Shown here piece after piece: positions 25,895 to 34,780 of a stretch of DNA of 64,000 bases. The DNA comes from Alphaproteobacteria bacterium (GTDB lineage: Bacteria > Myxococcota_A > UBA796 > GCA-2862545), in NCBI GenBank assembly GCA_020632955.1, contig JACKEO010000022.1, positions 4,487 to 68,486 of the forward strand. The letters run 5' to 3'. A program made the position numbers and the translations under genes. Positions within the stretch are counted from its first letter, which is position 1, and the number at the start of each line of letters is the position of its first letter. The notes under the pieces were generated by a model that worked only from the letters and a program-made list of their open reading frames with translations, had not been told where the DNA came from and made no database searches.

Positions 25895-26753
25895 GCGGGT
25901 CGATCAGGAGCCCCAGCCGGGCGCGTGCCTCGGCGCTGATGCGGTCGGGCGCCGTCATGATCGCGCCGGCGAGGGCCTGCTGGGCCTTGGGGACCGGTCC
26001 CCCGTAGGCCGCCACCTGGGGCAGCAGCGCGCGGATCACCCGCTGGGCCGCGGCGACGTTGGCCTTCACCGTGGCCACCACCGCCTCGACGCTCACCTCG
26101 TCGTGGCCCGTGTGCCAGCAGTCGTAGTCGGTGGACAGGGCGAGGGTGGCGTAGGAGATCTCGGCCTCCCGGGCGAGCTTGCACTCCGGCACGTTGGTCA
26201 TGCCGATCACGTCGGCCCCCCAGCCCCGGTACAGCTCGCTCTCGGCGCGCGTGGAGAACTGCGGGCCCTCCATGCACACGTAGGTGCCGCCGTCGTGGAT
26301 GGTGGTGTCGACCGCGCCGCGGGCCGCCTCGAGGAGCATGCCGCGCAGGGTGCCGCAGATGGGGTCGCCGAGCTGCACGTGGGCCACGCAGCCGCCGCCG
26401 AAGAACGTGGAGGGCCGCCCCCGCGTGCGGTCGACGAACTGGTCGACCACCACGAGGTGACCGGGCTCCACGGCCTCGCGCAGGCTGCCCACCGCCGAGA
26501 TCGAGAGCACCCAGCGCACGCCCAGCTTGCGCATCGCCCAGAGGTTCGCCCGGTAGGGGACCTCTGTGGGCAGCAGGACGTGGCCCCGGCCGTGGCGCGG
26601 CAGGAAGACGATCTCGCGGCCGTCGAGGCGGCCGCGGATGAGGGCGTCGGAGGGGGCACCCCAGGGGGTGTCGACCTCGATCTCCTCGACGTCGGTGAGG
26701 TCCTCCATCGCGTACAGGCCGCTGCCGCCGATCACGCCGAGCACGTGTGCCAT
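25884..26753 (-). CDS. mtnP: S-methyl-5'-thioadenosine phosphorylase
   Basis: A 289-residue protein. Family motifs: 'GVIGGSGLYAME' with the phosphate-binding Ser, 'PRHGRGH', 'MEGPQFSTRAES', 'GMTNVPECKLAREAEISYA' and 'STDYDCWH'. The last two favour MTA phosphorylase over purine nucleoside phosphorylase. It splits 5'-methylthioadenosine, and often 5'-deoxyadenosine, into adenine and the sugar 1-phosphate. The ATG at 26753 has GGAGG six bases upstream; a GTG two codons earlier abuts that site and is unlikely. The same operon holds a class II aldolase fused to a dehydrogenase, a combination known from 5-deoxysugar salvage. Confidence 0.93.
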   Translation of the reverse strand: MAHVLGVIGGSGLYAMEDLTDVEEIEVDTPWGAPSDALIRGRLDGREIVFLPRHGRGHVLLPTEVPYRANLWAMRKLGVRWVLSISAVGSLREAVEPGHLVVVDQFVDRTRGRPSTFFGGGCVAHVQLGDPICGTLRGMLLEAARGAVDTTIHDGGTYVCMEGPQFSTRAESELYRGWGADVIGMTNVPECKLAREAEISYATLALSTDYDCWHTGHDEVSVEAVVATVKANVAAAQRVIRALLPQVAAYGGPVPKAQQALAGAIMTAPDRISAEARARLGLLIDPHVG

Positions 26754-26789
26754 CTCCACCCTCCGTGTGGTCGGGCCCGTAGCGCGCCG

Positions 26790-27953
26790 TCAGGGCGCCG
26801 GCCGCCGCGCCTCCTGCACCAGGGCGAGGGCCTCGGCGCGCAGGGCGGGATCGCGCACGGCCGCCACCACGGCGAGGTCGCTGGCGAGGGCGCGCGAGGC
26901 CACCTCGGGCACCATGCCGAGCTCCGGCGCGAAGACGTCGAAGGCGAGCAGGCGTCGGCCCAGGGCGAGCAGGTCGGCCGCCGTTCCCTCCGCGCAGGCC
27001 GCGGCCTGGGCCACCTCCAGGCCGGGCAGGGACGGCAGCGCGGCGCACGGGGTGGGCCCCACGGCATCGGGCCAGGGGCGCGCGCGGATCGCCGCCGCGA
27101 TCGCCTCGGCGGCCAGGGCGTGGGCGCGGGCGTTGGGGTGGTGGTCGGAGCGGCTGGCCCAGAGGGTGGCGGCCTGCTGGCCCTCGAAGGCCCCGAGCAG
27201 GTCCACCACCTCGCCGCCGGCCTCCGCGACGGCCCCTGCGATGGCCTCGTGGGCGGCGACGAAGGGGTAGGCGTCGAGGCGGTGCAGCAGCGGGAAGATC
27301 GCCACCACCACCCGGGTGCCGCGGGCCTGCTCGGCGCGCACCAGCTGCTGCATCCGGGCGCGGGCGTCGCGCCACTCGGCGCGCTCCGGAGTCCACGCGC
27401 CTTGGTACAGGGCCTCGGTGCGGGCCTCCAGCGCGCGGTTCGCCCGCAGGCGGGTCAGGGTGTCCACGAGGGCCCAGCCGCTCCCGGCCCGCGCGGGCGG
27501 CGCGTCGACGAGGTCGCTGCCCACTGCGTGGCCCGGCAGGCCCACGTCGTTGAGCACCACGGTCCACACCACCACCTCGGGGTCCAGCCGGCTGCCGAGC
27601 GCCCCGTGCAGCACCACCTCGTCCCAGAGGGCGCGGCTGGGACGCGCGAGGCGCAGCACCCGCAGGTCGGGGTGGTCGGCGCGCAGGTCGGACTCGAGCA
27701 GCGAGGGGAAGGCCTGGTCGAAGGTGACGCCCTGGCCCGCGGCGAAGGAGTCGCCGAGCACCACGATCGTGGGGCGGTCGGTGGGCTCCGCGGCGTAGTC
27801 CCGGGGGGCGGTGTGGCCGTCGAGGGCGGGCAGGCCGTCGGCGTGCCAGCGGGGCGCGGTGAGGGGCAGGTCGCCCGTGGGGTCGGGCCGCAGGCGCAGC
27901 AGGCCCTCCGCCAGCCACAGCGTCCACGCGAGGCCGAGCCCCACGGCCACCAC
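26790..27953 (-). CDS. Membrane-anchored SGNH/GDSL hydrolase-like protein
   Basis: 387 residues from the GTG at 27953. The SGNH domain has nucleophile motif 'VVLGDSFAAGQGV' and a C-terminal 'RSDHHPNARAH' with the catalytic Asp/His pair. The reading frame continues upstream to 28055 and encodes a clear extra membrane helix ('LPFALTGLALLLLAFGAW'). In that extension the only codon with a good Shine-Dalgarno (CAGGAG, five-base spacing) is ATC at 28037, so the true start may be non-canonical. It is likely an envelope esterase or acyltransferase. It lies between mtnP (36 bp) and a membrane protein gene in the same operon. Confidence 0.75.
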   Translation of the reverse strand: MVAVGLGLAWTLWLAEGLLRLRPDPTGDLPLTAPRWHADGLPALDGHTAPRDYAAEPTDRPTIVVLGDSFAAGQGVTFDQAFPSLLESDLRADHPDLRVLRLARPSRALWDEVVLHGALGSRLDPEVVVWTVVLNDVGLPGHAVGSDLVDAPPARAGSGWALVDTLTRLRANRALEARTEALYQGAWTPERAEWRDARARMQQLVRAEQARGTRVVVAIFPLLHRLDAYPFVAAHEAIAGAVAEAGGEVVDLLGAFEGQQAATLWASRSDHHPNARAHALAAEAIAAAIRARPWPDAVGPTPCAALPSLPGLEVAQAAACAEGTAADLLALGRRLLAFDVFAPELGMVPEVASRALASDLAVVAAVRDPALRAEALALVQEARRPAP

Positions 27954-28055
27954 GCCACGGAGCCGGCGCGTCCGCCAGGCCCCGAAGGCCAGGAGGAGCA
28001 GCGCGAGGCCGGTCAGCGCGAAGGGGAGCGGGGCGATGGGGACTCCTGCCGGGCT

Positions 28056-29819
28056 CTATGGCTCCGCGGCGGGCGCGGCGCACCGCACGCGCTCCAGGCC
28101 GATCACCACGTCGTCGGGTCCGAGGTCGATGAGGCGCCCCGTCCACGAGGGCGTGGTGCGCAGGTCCACGGGCTCCCGGGCGCACCGACCGGGCGGCCGC
28201 GCCCCCTCCATGCGGTCGGCCTGGCCGCGCCACACCAGCGCTCCGTCGGGCAGCTCGCCGTCCTCGGGCGTGGGGAGCATGCGCACGTCGCAGGCCAGGC
28301 CCATCCAGCGGGCGCGGCCGCCGTGCAGGTCGTTGGCGGGGTCGTAGGCCACCTCGGTGTCGGGGGGCAGCGCGCAGAGCAGCTCGCGGGCGGTGGCGTG
28401 CTCCACGGCGTGCACCATCGGTCCGCCCAGCGGCTGGCGTGCGAGCACGAGGCCCGACAGGAGGGCGACCGCCACCGCGGCGCGGCGGGCCGGTGACAGC
28501 GCGAGGAGGGTGGGCGCGGCGAGGGCGGCGAGCAGGGCCCACGCGGTGTGGACCGGCAGGTGGAAGCGCAGCTGGTCGGTGGCGCGGTGGAAGGGCAGGT
28601 AGGGGACCGTGCCCGCCGCGGCCGTGGCCGCCAGGAGCAGCACCGCGCCGCGGTGACCGGCGCGCCAGCCCGTCCACGCGCCGAGCAGCGCCAGCGGCAC
28701 CAGCCACCAGGGCGTGACGAAGGGGTCGAGCACCACGGTGGGGCTGCCGTCGCCCACCAGGTGCAGGGCCAGCCGACGCAGGTCGTCGCCACCGGGCACG
28801 GGACGGTCGCCCGGCAGGCCGGCGATCTGCACCAGGCGCCACGCCACGAGGGTGAGCCCCATCAGGCCCGCCACCCACCGACGCCGCAGCGCCAGGGTGA
28901 CCACGATCACCAGCGCCATGCCCACCTGCAGGGGCCGCGTGTGCGCGAGCAGGCCTGCCGACACGGCGGCGAGGAGGCCGCGGTCGCCGCGGGCCAGGCC
29001 GAGCAGGCCGGCTGCGAGCAGCAGGCTGCACATCACGAACATGGACTCGGTGCCGGCGAGGGCCACGGGCAGCGGGAGCAGGGCCGCGAGGGCGGCGGCG
29101 GCGTGGGCGGTGCGGCGGTCACCGGTGAAGCCCAGCGCCGCACCCCAGGCGCAGGGGATCACCAGCGCGCTGAGCACGAGGTCGGCGGCGTGCAAGGCGT
29201 CGGGTACCTGGCCGAACAGGGGCCGGAGCACGTCGGCGAGGGCCGAGCTGCCGAGGCCGTAGCGCAGGTTGGGCTCCCGCAGGCCCAGCCAGGTGAGCAG
29301 GCGGTCGTACGGGTAGGCCTCGCCCATGAGGATGCGTGGGGGCGCCAGGATCACGCGCACCGCCTGGCCAAGCAGGGCCCACAGCCAGGGGGCCGGCGTG
29401 CGGGGCAGGCCCAGCAGGAGCAGCAGCACCCACGCGGCCGCCACGAGGCGCAGCGCGGTGCGGGCGCGAGGGTCGGGCCGATCGGGCAGGTCGCCGTGCA
29501 CCTCGCTGTACAGGGCCGGGGCGTCCACTTCGAGACGCGCGCACGCCCGGGCGATCACCGCCTCGGCCGCCTCGGACGGGCGGCCGTCGACCTGCATCTC
29601 CACGCCACCGCCACGGCAGCGTGCGGGGCGGGGAGGCTCGTCGGGCCCGGGGGCCTTCACCAGCCGCACGTCCACGCCGTCCACGAGGAAGCGCTGCTGG
29701 AAGGGCGTGGCCTCCACCCGCTCCACGAGGCCCTCGGGGGCCCCGTCGAAGGGGGCCGCGATCGCCTCACCGGCCACCGCGAGCAGCAGGGCCACCGCGG
29801 CGGCGCGGCCCGAGGTCAC
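28056..29819 (-). CDS. Polytopic membrane protein, glycosyltransferase-like
   Basis: A 587-residue protein. A signal-like first helix is followed by a soluble stretch of about 90 residues with Cys ('CRGGGVEMQVDG', 'ARACARLEVDAPAL'). About ten membrane segments follow and then a C-terminal soluble tail with Cys in 'LLCALPPDTEVAYDP' and 'GLACDVRMLP'. 'MGEAYPYDRLLTWLGLREPNLRYGLGSSAL' on the first large loop and 'LAHTRPLQVGMALV' recall GT39/PMT-fold transferases, but no motif is decisive. The GTG start overlaps the aldolase stop as GTGA. A role in glycan or lipid assembly is inferred from fold and neighbours. Confidence 0.65.
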   Translation of the reverse strand: MTSGRAAAVALLLAVAGEAIAAPFDGAPEGLVERVEATPFQQRFLVDGVDVRLVKAPGPDEPPRPARCRGGGVEMQVDGRPSEAAEAVIARACARLEVDAPALYSEVHGDLPDRPDPRARTALRLVAAAWVLLLLLGLPRTPAPWLWALLGQAVRVILAPPRILMGEAYPYDRLLTWLGLREPNLRYGLGSSALADVLRPLFGQVPDALHAADLVLSALVIPCAWGAALGFTGDRRTAHAAAALAALLPLPVALAGTESMFVMCSLLLAAGLLGLARGDRGLLAAVSAGLLAHTRPLQVGMALVIVVTLALRRRWVAGLMGLTLVAWRLVQIAGLPGDRPVPGGDDLRRLALHLVGDGSPTVVLDPFVTPWWLVPLALLGAWTGWRAGHRGAVLLLAATAAAGTVPYLPFHRATDQLRFHLPVHTAWALLAALAAPTLLALSPARRAAVAVALLSGLVLARQPLGGPMVHAVEHATARELLCALPPDTEVAYDPANDLHGGRARWMGLACDVRMLPTPEDGELPDGALVWRGQADRMEGARPPGRCAREPVDLRTTPSWTGRLIDLGPDDVVIGLERVRCAAPAAEP

Positions 29820-31882
29820 CGCGGGAAGGCCCCGGCGAGGCCGCCGTCCACCGGCAGGGTGGCGCCGGTGGTGGGCGTCTGGGCGCTGGCGAAGAAGAGC
29901 ACGGCGCGGCCCACGTCCTCGCCGGTGATGGGCGTGCCCAGCAGGTTGCGGCCCCGGTAGTGCTCGGGGAGCTCGTCGGGGGCGAGCCCCTTGGCCTTGG
30001 CGCGGTCGGGTCCGATCTCGGCCCACAGGCCGCTGGGCACGCCGTCCTGCGCGAACACGGCGTCGGGCGCCACCATGTTCACCCGGATGCCGTGGGGGGC
30101 GAACTCGAGCGCCGCCACCTTGCAGAGCTGGTGGGCGGCGGCCTTGCTCGCGCTGTAGGCGCCGAACTCGGCACCGGGCCCGAGCACGTTCTTCGAGCTC
30201 ACCAGCACCACGTGACCGCCGAGGCCCTGACGCTGGAGCTGACGGCCCGCCTCGCGCACCGTGAGGAAGGCGCCCGTGCTGTTCACCTCCTGCACGCGCC
30301 GCCAGGCCTCCTCCTCGAGGTCCACCAGCGCGCGGGAGTGGGCGATGCCGGCGTTCACCACCACCACGTCCACGCCGCCGAAGGCCCGGGCGGCCGCCTC
30401 GAAGGCGAGGCGCAGGCTGGCGGCCTGGGTGACGTCGGCGGGCACGGCCAGCAGGTCGGCGCCCTTGCCGAGCACCTCGACGGCCCGCTGCAGCCCTGCC
30501 TCGTCGCGGTCGGTGAGCACCACCGCGGCGCCCGCGGCGCGCAGCACCTTGGCCACGCCCACGCCGATGGCGCCGGCCCCGCCCGTGACGAGGGCCACGC
30601 GGCCGCCCAGCGCCTTGCCACCCTTCTTGCCGAGCTTGGCCTGCTCCAGCGACCAGTACTCGACGTCGAAGAGGTGGTCGTCCGACAGGCCGGAGAAGCC
30701 GCCCAGCGCCTCGCCGGCCTCCTTCACCGCGAGCGTGTGCTCGGTGATGTCGAGGCAGATGCGGGTGTCCTTGGGGCCGGCACCCACGCCGAAGGCGCCC
30801 ACGCCGGGCACGAGGATCACGCGCGGCCAGGGGTCGAGGCGGGTGTAGCTGCCACCGGTGCGGGCCACCTGGGCGTCGACGTAGGCGTGGTAGTCGGCCA
30901 CGTAGGCGTCGATGGCCTCCTTCACGGCCGCGGGCCAGGCGGCCTCGTCGTCGAGCGGCACCCGCACCAGGCAGGCCCGGTTCTTCGTGCGGATGACGTG
31001 GTCGGGCGTGAGCGGACCGGCGGCCACCCAGGCCTCCAGGCGCGGGTCGTCCACCCAGGTGAGCAGCTCGGGCGTGACCCGGTGGCCCAGCAGGAAGCCG
31101 CCACCGAGGGCGCCCCGGAGGAGGGGGGCGAGGCGACCGGCGCGGGCCTGGGCTTCCGTGACCGCGGCGACGTCGGCCGGGGCGGTGGGCCGGGCGCCGT
31201 GGGAGGCCAGGTAGGCCTCGGCGCGCGTGACCAGCTCGATGTGGTCGTCGTAGGCGGCCTTCGCGGTGTCGCCCCAGGTGAAGAGGCCGTGCTGCAGCAG
31301 CACCATGGCCCGGGCGTCGGGCTGGTCCTCCAGGGCCTGGGCGGCGAGCACCGCCAGGTCGAAGCCGGGCTTGACGTAGGGCACCACCACCACGTCGTCG
31401 CCGAGGGCCGCGCGCAGGTGGCGCTCGCCGTCGGGCGCGTTGGTGAGCGCGAGGATGGCGTCGGCGTGGCTGTGGTCGACGAAGCGGGCCGGGAAGAAGG
31501 CGTGGAGCAGCGTCTCGATGGACGGGTTCGGCGACGAGGCGTCGAACATGTGGGTGCGCTGCTCGTTCACCATCTGCTCGTCGGTGAGGTCGGGCACGCG
31601 CAGCACGCGACGCATGTGGGCGAGCTCCACCGCGGGCAGGCCCTGCGGCTCGATGGACCCGAGGTCCCAGCCCGAGCCCTTGACGTAGAGGGCCTCCACC
31701 TCCTCGCCGAGCAGGGTGCGGTAGGGCGCCTTCACGCTGGTGTTCCCGCCGCCGTGCAGCACCAGGGCCGACTCGGCGCCGATGAGGCGCGAGGTGTAGA
31801 CCCGCAGCGCGAGGGCCTCGCCCCAGGAGCCCCAGCGGCCCAGGGCGGCCCGGGCCTCGTCGTCGTCCCAGCGATTCTGCAT
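29816..31882 (-). CDS. Bifunctional class II aldolase/short-chain dehydrogenase
   Basis: A 688-residue fusion. The N-terminal class II aldolase domain has 'LHGGGNTSVK', the zinc ligands 'DHSHAD' (about residue 135) and 'QHGLFTWG' (about 197). The C-terminal SDR domain starts near residue 425 with the NAD site 'VTGGAGAIGVG' and has catalytic 'YSASK' (Tyr at about 575). Fusions of this type are known as rhamnulose-1-phosphate aldolase/lactaldehyde dehydrogenase. They give dihydroxyacetone phosphate plus an aldehyde, which the SDR then oxidises or reduces. No rhamnose genes are present. mtnP in the same operon suggests a 5-deoxy- or methylthio-ribulose phosphate substrate instead. GAGGAT precedes the ATG. 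Confidence 0.88.
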   Translation of the reverse strand: MQNRWDDDEARAALGRWGSWGEALALRVYTSRLIGAESALVLHGGGNTSVKAPYRTLLGEEVEALYVKGSGWDLGSIEPQGLPAVELAHMRRVLRVPDLTDEQMVNEQRTHMFDASSPNPSIETLLHAFFPARFVDHSHADAILALTNAPDGERHLRAALGDDVVVVPYVKPGFDLAVLAAQALEDQPDARAMVLLQHGLFTWGDTAKAAYDDHIELVTRAEAYLASHGARPTAPADVAAVTEAQARAGRLAPLLRGALGGGFLLGHRVTPELLTWVDDPRLEAWVAAGPLTPDHVIRTKNRACLVRVPLDDEAAWPAAVKEAIDAYVADYHAYVDAQVARTGGSYTRLDPWPRVILVPGVGAFGVGAGPKDTRICLDITEHTLAVKEAGEALGGFSGLSDDHLFDVEYWSLEQAKLGKKGGKALGGRVALVTGGAGAIGVGVAKVLRAAGAAVVLTDRDEAGLQRAVEVLGKGADLLAVPADVTQAASLRLAFEAAARAFGGVDVVVVNAGIAHSRALVDLEEEAWRRVQEVNSTGAFLTVREAGRQLQRQGLGGHVVLVSSKNVLGPGAEFGAYSASKAAAHQLCKVAALEFAPHGIRVNMVAPDAVFAQDGVPSGLWAEIGPDRAKAKGLAPDELPEHYRGRNLLGTPITGEDVGRAVLFFASAQTPTTGATLPVDGGLAGAFPR

Positions 31883-31946
31883 GCCGATCCTCGTGACGGT
31901 GTGGCGTCCTACCCTCTCACGGCGGCGCGTGGGCGGCGAGGCGCGC

Positions 31947-33470
31947 TCACGGCGGCGTGAGCACCATCAGGCGCAGGGGCTGGCGGTGGGCGCCGTGGTG
32001 GGTGTTGTGCTCGGGCCAGGTGCCGGTGCGCTCCTCGCCGAAGCGCCACCCCGCCATGGCCGGTCCGCAGTCCACGCCGGTCAGGTTGCAGTCCATGCCC
32101 GCCACGAAGAGGGTGCAGGGCGGGTCCTCCCGCAGGAAGCGCTTGCGCGGGGCGGCCCAGCCCAGCGGGCCTCCCAGGTGCGCGGGCTCGAGGAGGAAGG
32201 TCATGCGGGCCTGGGGTGCGTCGTCGTCCTCGGCGATCGCCAGCCGGCTCACCAGCAGGCAGTCGGGGTGCGCCGCGCGAACGTCCATCCACCAGCGGGC
32301 GCCCACCACCTGGGTGGTCTCCACCGTCTGCCACGGGTGCTCGGGCAGGGCGTCCGGCGCGCCGACGGGTCGCAGTGCCGCGCCCACCAGCACGGTCCCC
32401 AGGAGCAGCGCGTCGACGAGGGGCCGCGGGCCCAGCCGACGCTGCGGCTCGAGGGCGGCCAGCGCGAGGGGTCCCAGCAGGATCGCGCCGTAGCGCAGGG
32501 TCTCGTAGGGCGCGTGGCCGTCGTGGGCGGCGAGGCCGAGGATCTTCGCCACGCCCAGGGTGCCGGCCACCAGGAACACGCCCGTCCAGCTGCGTGCGGG
32601 CAGCAGCGCCAGGCCCAGCAGCGCCAGCAGCGCGGCGGGCCCGCTGACGAAGGCCGTGGCGTCGACCACGAGCCGGTGGAGCGCGGGCGCCGTGCGGCTG
32701 GTGGGCTCGAAGGGCAGCGCGAGCGGGAGCATCGGACCCCCGTGGTGGAGGACCCGTCCGCCGAGCGCCACCAGACCCAGCGCGACGAGCAGGCGCAGGG
32801 CGCCCGCCGACAGGGTGACGGGCCGGCGGATGGGGAAGGCCAGGTCGACCAGCACGCCTGCCGTGGCGGCGGCCCCGAGGATCGCGGCCTCGGGACGCAG
32901 CGCGGCGCCCGCGAGGGTGGCCGCGACCAGGCCGACCACGCCGAGCAGGCGTGACGCCCCACCGCCGTGGCGCGCGTCGGCGAGCCCGGCGCCCAGGAGC
33001 ACGAGCAGGAGCAGCTCGGCGGCGGGCGTCTCGGAGAGGACGGCGTGCACGCCCCACGGCGAGGCGAGCACCACGAGGGCCACGGGCAGGGCGCGGAGGG
33101 CGCCCGTGGCGACGGCGATGCCCCCCAGGAGCAGGGCCGACAGGCCGACCACGCCCAGGTGCAGCCACACCACGTCGCGCAGGGGGGGGGACGCACCGGT
33201 GTCGCGCGCGGCCAGCCAGGGGTGGGAGCGCGACAGGGCCCCCAGCAGGTCGGTCTCCCTGCCCTCCTTGAGCACCAGGATCAGGTCGGTGGGCACGGCC
33301 TCGGGGCCACCCACCAGCCAGGCCGCCGCGCCGAGGGCGCCGAGCGTTCCCAGCCACGGCAGCGCCCGCACCAGCGCGGGGTGGCGATCGAGGGCGCCGG
33401 GCAGCGTCAGCGCCCAGCACGCCACCGTGACCACGAAAGCCACCACGCCGGGGGTCGGGGAGGGCCACAC
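31947..33470 (-). CDS. Polytopic membrane protein of unknown function
   Basis: A 507-residue protein with about ten membrane helices and a soluble C-terminal part of about 120 residues. The soluble part contains Cys and His in 'AHPDCLLVSRLAIAEDDD', 'CTLFVAGMDCNLTGVDCG' and 'WPEHNTHHGAH'. 'SETPAAELLLLVLLGAGLADARHGG' and the overall topology resemble GT39-like or Wzy-like integral membrane transferases; no family is certain. The GTG start has no strong Shine-Dalgarno. It is the first gene of the leftward operon, divergent from the FAD oxidoreductase with only 33 bp between start codons. A run of nine G lies in the coding region at 33182-33190. Confidence 0.65.
   Translation of the reverse strand: MWPSPTPGVVAFVVTVACWALTLPGALDRHPALVRALPWLGTLGALGAAAWLVGGPEAVPTDLILVLKEGRETDLLGALSRSHPWLAARDTGASPPLRDVVWLHLGVVGLSALLLGGIAVATGALRALPVALVVLASPWGVHAVLSETPAAELLLLVLLGAGLADARHGGGASRLLGVVGLVAATLAGAALRPEAAILGAAATAGVLVDLAFPIRRPVTLSAGALRLLVALGLVALGGRVLHHGGPMLPLALPFEPTSRTAPALHRLVVDATAFVSGPAALLALLGLALLPARSWTGVFLVAGTLGVAKILGLAAHDGHAPYETLRYGAILLGPLALAALEPQRRLGPRPLVDALLLGTVLVGAALRPVGAPDALPEHPWQTVETTQVVGARWWMDVRAAHPDCLLVSRLAIAEDDDAPQARMTFLLEPAHLGGPLGWAAPRKRFLREDPPCTLFVAGMDCNLTGVDCGPAMAGWRFGEERTGTWPEHNTHHGAHRQPLRLMVLTPP
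33182..33190. repeat. G9 homopolymer inside a membrane-protein gene
   Basis: Nine consecutive G (nine C on the coding strand) in the first cytoplasmic or periplasmic loop of the 31947-33470 gene, coding Pro-Pro. The frame is open across it in this assembly. Confidence 0.9.
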
Positions 33471-33503
33471 GCCGTGCTACGCGGAGGCCAGGGCGGAGGC
33501 AGC

Positions 33504-34718
33504 GTGGCCACCTCGGCGGTCGTGATCGGCGGCGGCATCAGCGGGGTGCTCGTGGCGCGTGCGCTGCGGCTCGCGGGCATCGAGGTCACCGTGCTGGAGG
33601 GCATGCACCTGGGCGCCGGATCGTCCAGCCGCACGGCGGCCGGCATCCGCCAGCAGTTCTCCACCGTGTCGACCGTGCAGGGGATGCGTCACAGCGTCGC
33701 CTCGTACCTCGAGCTGGCCGAGGAGGTCGGTCAGCGGGTGCTGGAGCAGCGTGGCTATCTGTTCCTGCTGGAGGACGACGAGGCGCTGGCTGCCGCGCGC
33801 GACCGCGTGGCGCTGCAGCACCGGGCCGGACTGGCCGAGGTGGAGCTGCTGGACCGCGCGGCGCTCGCCGATCGCTTCCCGGCCGTGGACACGGCCGCGC
33901 TCGCCGGTGCCACGTGGTGCCCCACGGACGGCTTCCTGCACCCCGAGGTGGTCTACCAGGAGGGGGCGCGGCGCGTGCGCGAGCTGGGCGGACGGGTGGT
34001 GGTGCGCGCGCCGGTGCAGGCCGCCGAGGTGGCGGGCGACCGCATCGTGGCCGTGCAGACGCCCCAGGGCCGCTTCGCCGCCGACGTCTTCCTCGACTGC
34101 ACGAACGCCTGGACCGACCAGCTGGCCCCGGTGCTGGGCGCCACCGATCTGCCGGTCGCCCCGCTCAAGCGGCACCTGTGGTTCGTGCGGCGCGCGGGCG
34201 GCATGACGGGCGAGGAGCTCATGGGCCTGCCGATGATCGTGTCGCCCAGCGGGGTGTACGGCCGGCCCGAGAACCCCGACCTGCTGCTGATGGGCTGGGC
34301 CCACGGGGGCGACCCCCAGCCCGACTTCACCCCCGAGGACCAGGACCGCGTGGCGCCGGGCCACGCCCACGACGCCGGCATCGACGCCGTGCCCTTCGAG
34401 GCCTGGGCGCGTCTGGCCGAGGTGGTGCCCGCGATCGGCGCCTTCGACGGCGTGGTGGCCACCACCTCGGGCTTCTACGGCGTCACGCCCGACCACAACC
34501 CCTTCCTCGCCTACGATCCGTTGCGGTCGAACCTGATCCGCCTCGTGGGCTTCTCGGGGCACGGCGCGATGTTCGGACCGTTCACGGCCGCGGTGGGCAC
34601 GGCGCTGGTGCAGGCGGGGCGCGACCTGCCGTGGGTCGACCTCCCCACCGGCAGGGTGGACCTCGGCGACTTCGCGATCGGCCGGTCCTTCCGCGCCCCC
34701 GAGGCGATGGTCATCTGA
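33504..34718 (+). CDS. DAO-family FAD-dependent oxidoreductase
   Basis: A 404-residue protein. The dinucleotide motif is 'VVIGGGISGVLVARALRLAG' at residues 5-24. Next come 'HLGAGSSSRTAAGIRQQF', a DAO/sarcosine-dehydrogenase-type FAD loop, and then 'TDGFLHPEVVYQEGARR', 'DCTNAWTDQLAPVLG' and near the end 'GFSGHGAMFGPFTAAVGTAL'. It is likely to oxidise an amino acid or N-methyl amine; the substrate cannot be told. The GTG start has GGAGG five bases upstream. A longer frame exists upstream but has no ribosome site and is antisense to the membrane protein. No partner subunits are adjacent. Confidence 0.88.
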   Translation: MATSAVVIGGGISGVLVARALRLAGIEVTVLEGMHLGAGSSSRTAAGIRQQFSTVSTVQGMRHSVASYLELAEEVGQRVLEQRGYLFLLEDDEALAAARDRVALQHRAGLAEVELLDRAALADRFPAVDTAALAGATWCPTDGFLHPEVVYQEGARRVRELGGRVVVRAPVQAAEVAGDRIVAVQTPQGRFAADVFLDCTNAWTDQLAPVLGATDLPVAPLKRHLWFVRRAGGMTGEELMGLPMIVSPSGVYGRPENPDLLLMGWAHGGDPQPDFTPEDQDRVAPGHAHDAGIDAVPFEAWARLAEVVPAIGAFDGVVATTSGFYGVTPDHNPFLAYDPLRSNLIRLVGFSGHGAMFGPFTAAVGTALVQAGRDLPWVDLPTGRVDLGDFAIGRSFRAPEAMVI

Positions 34719-34780
34719 TCCGACGGGTCCGGGCGGGCCGTTCCCGGGCCGGCTAGGCGACACGCCTTGCTGGAGTGCGC

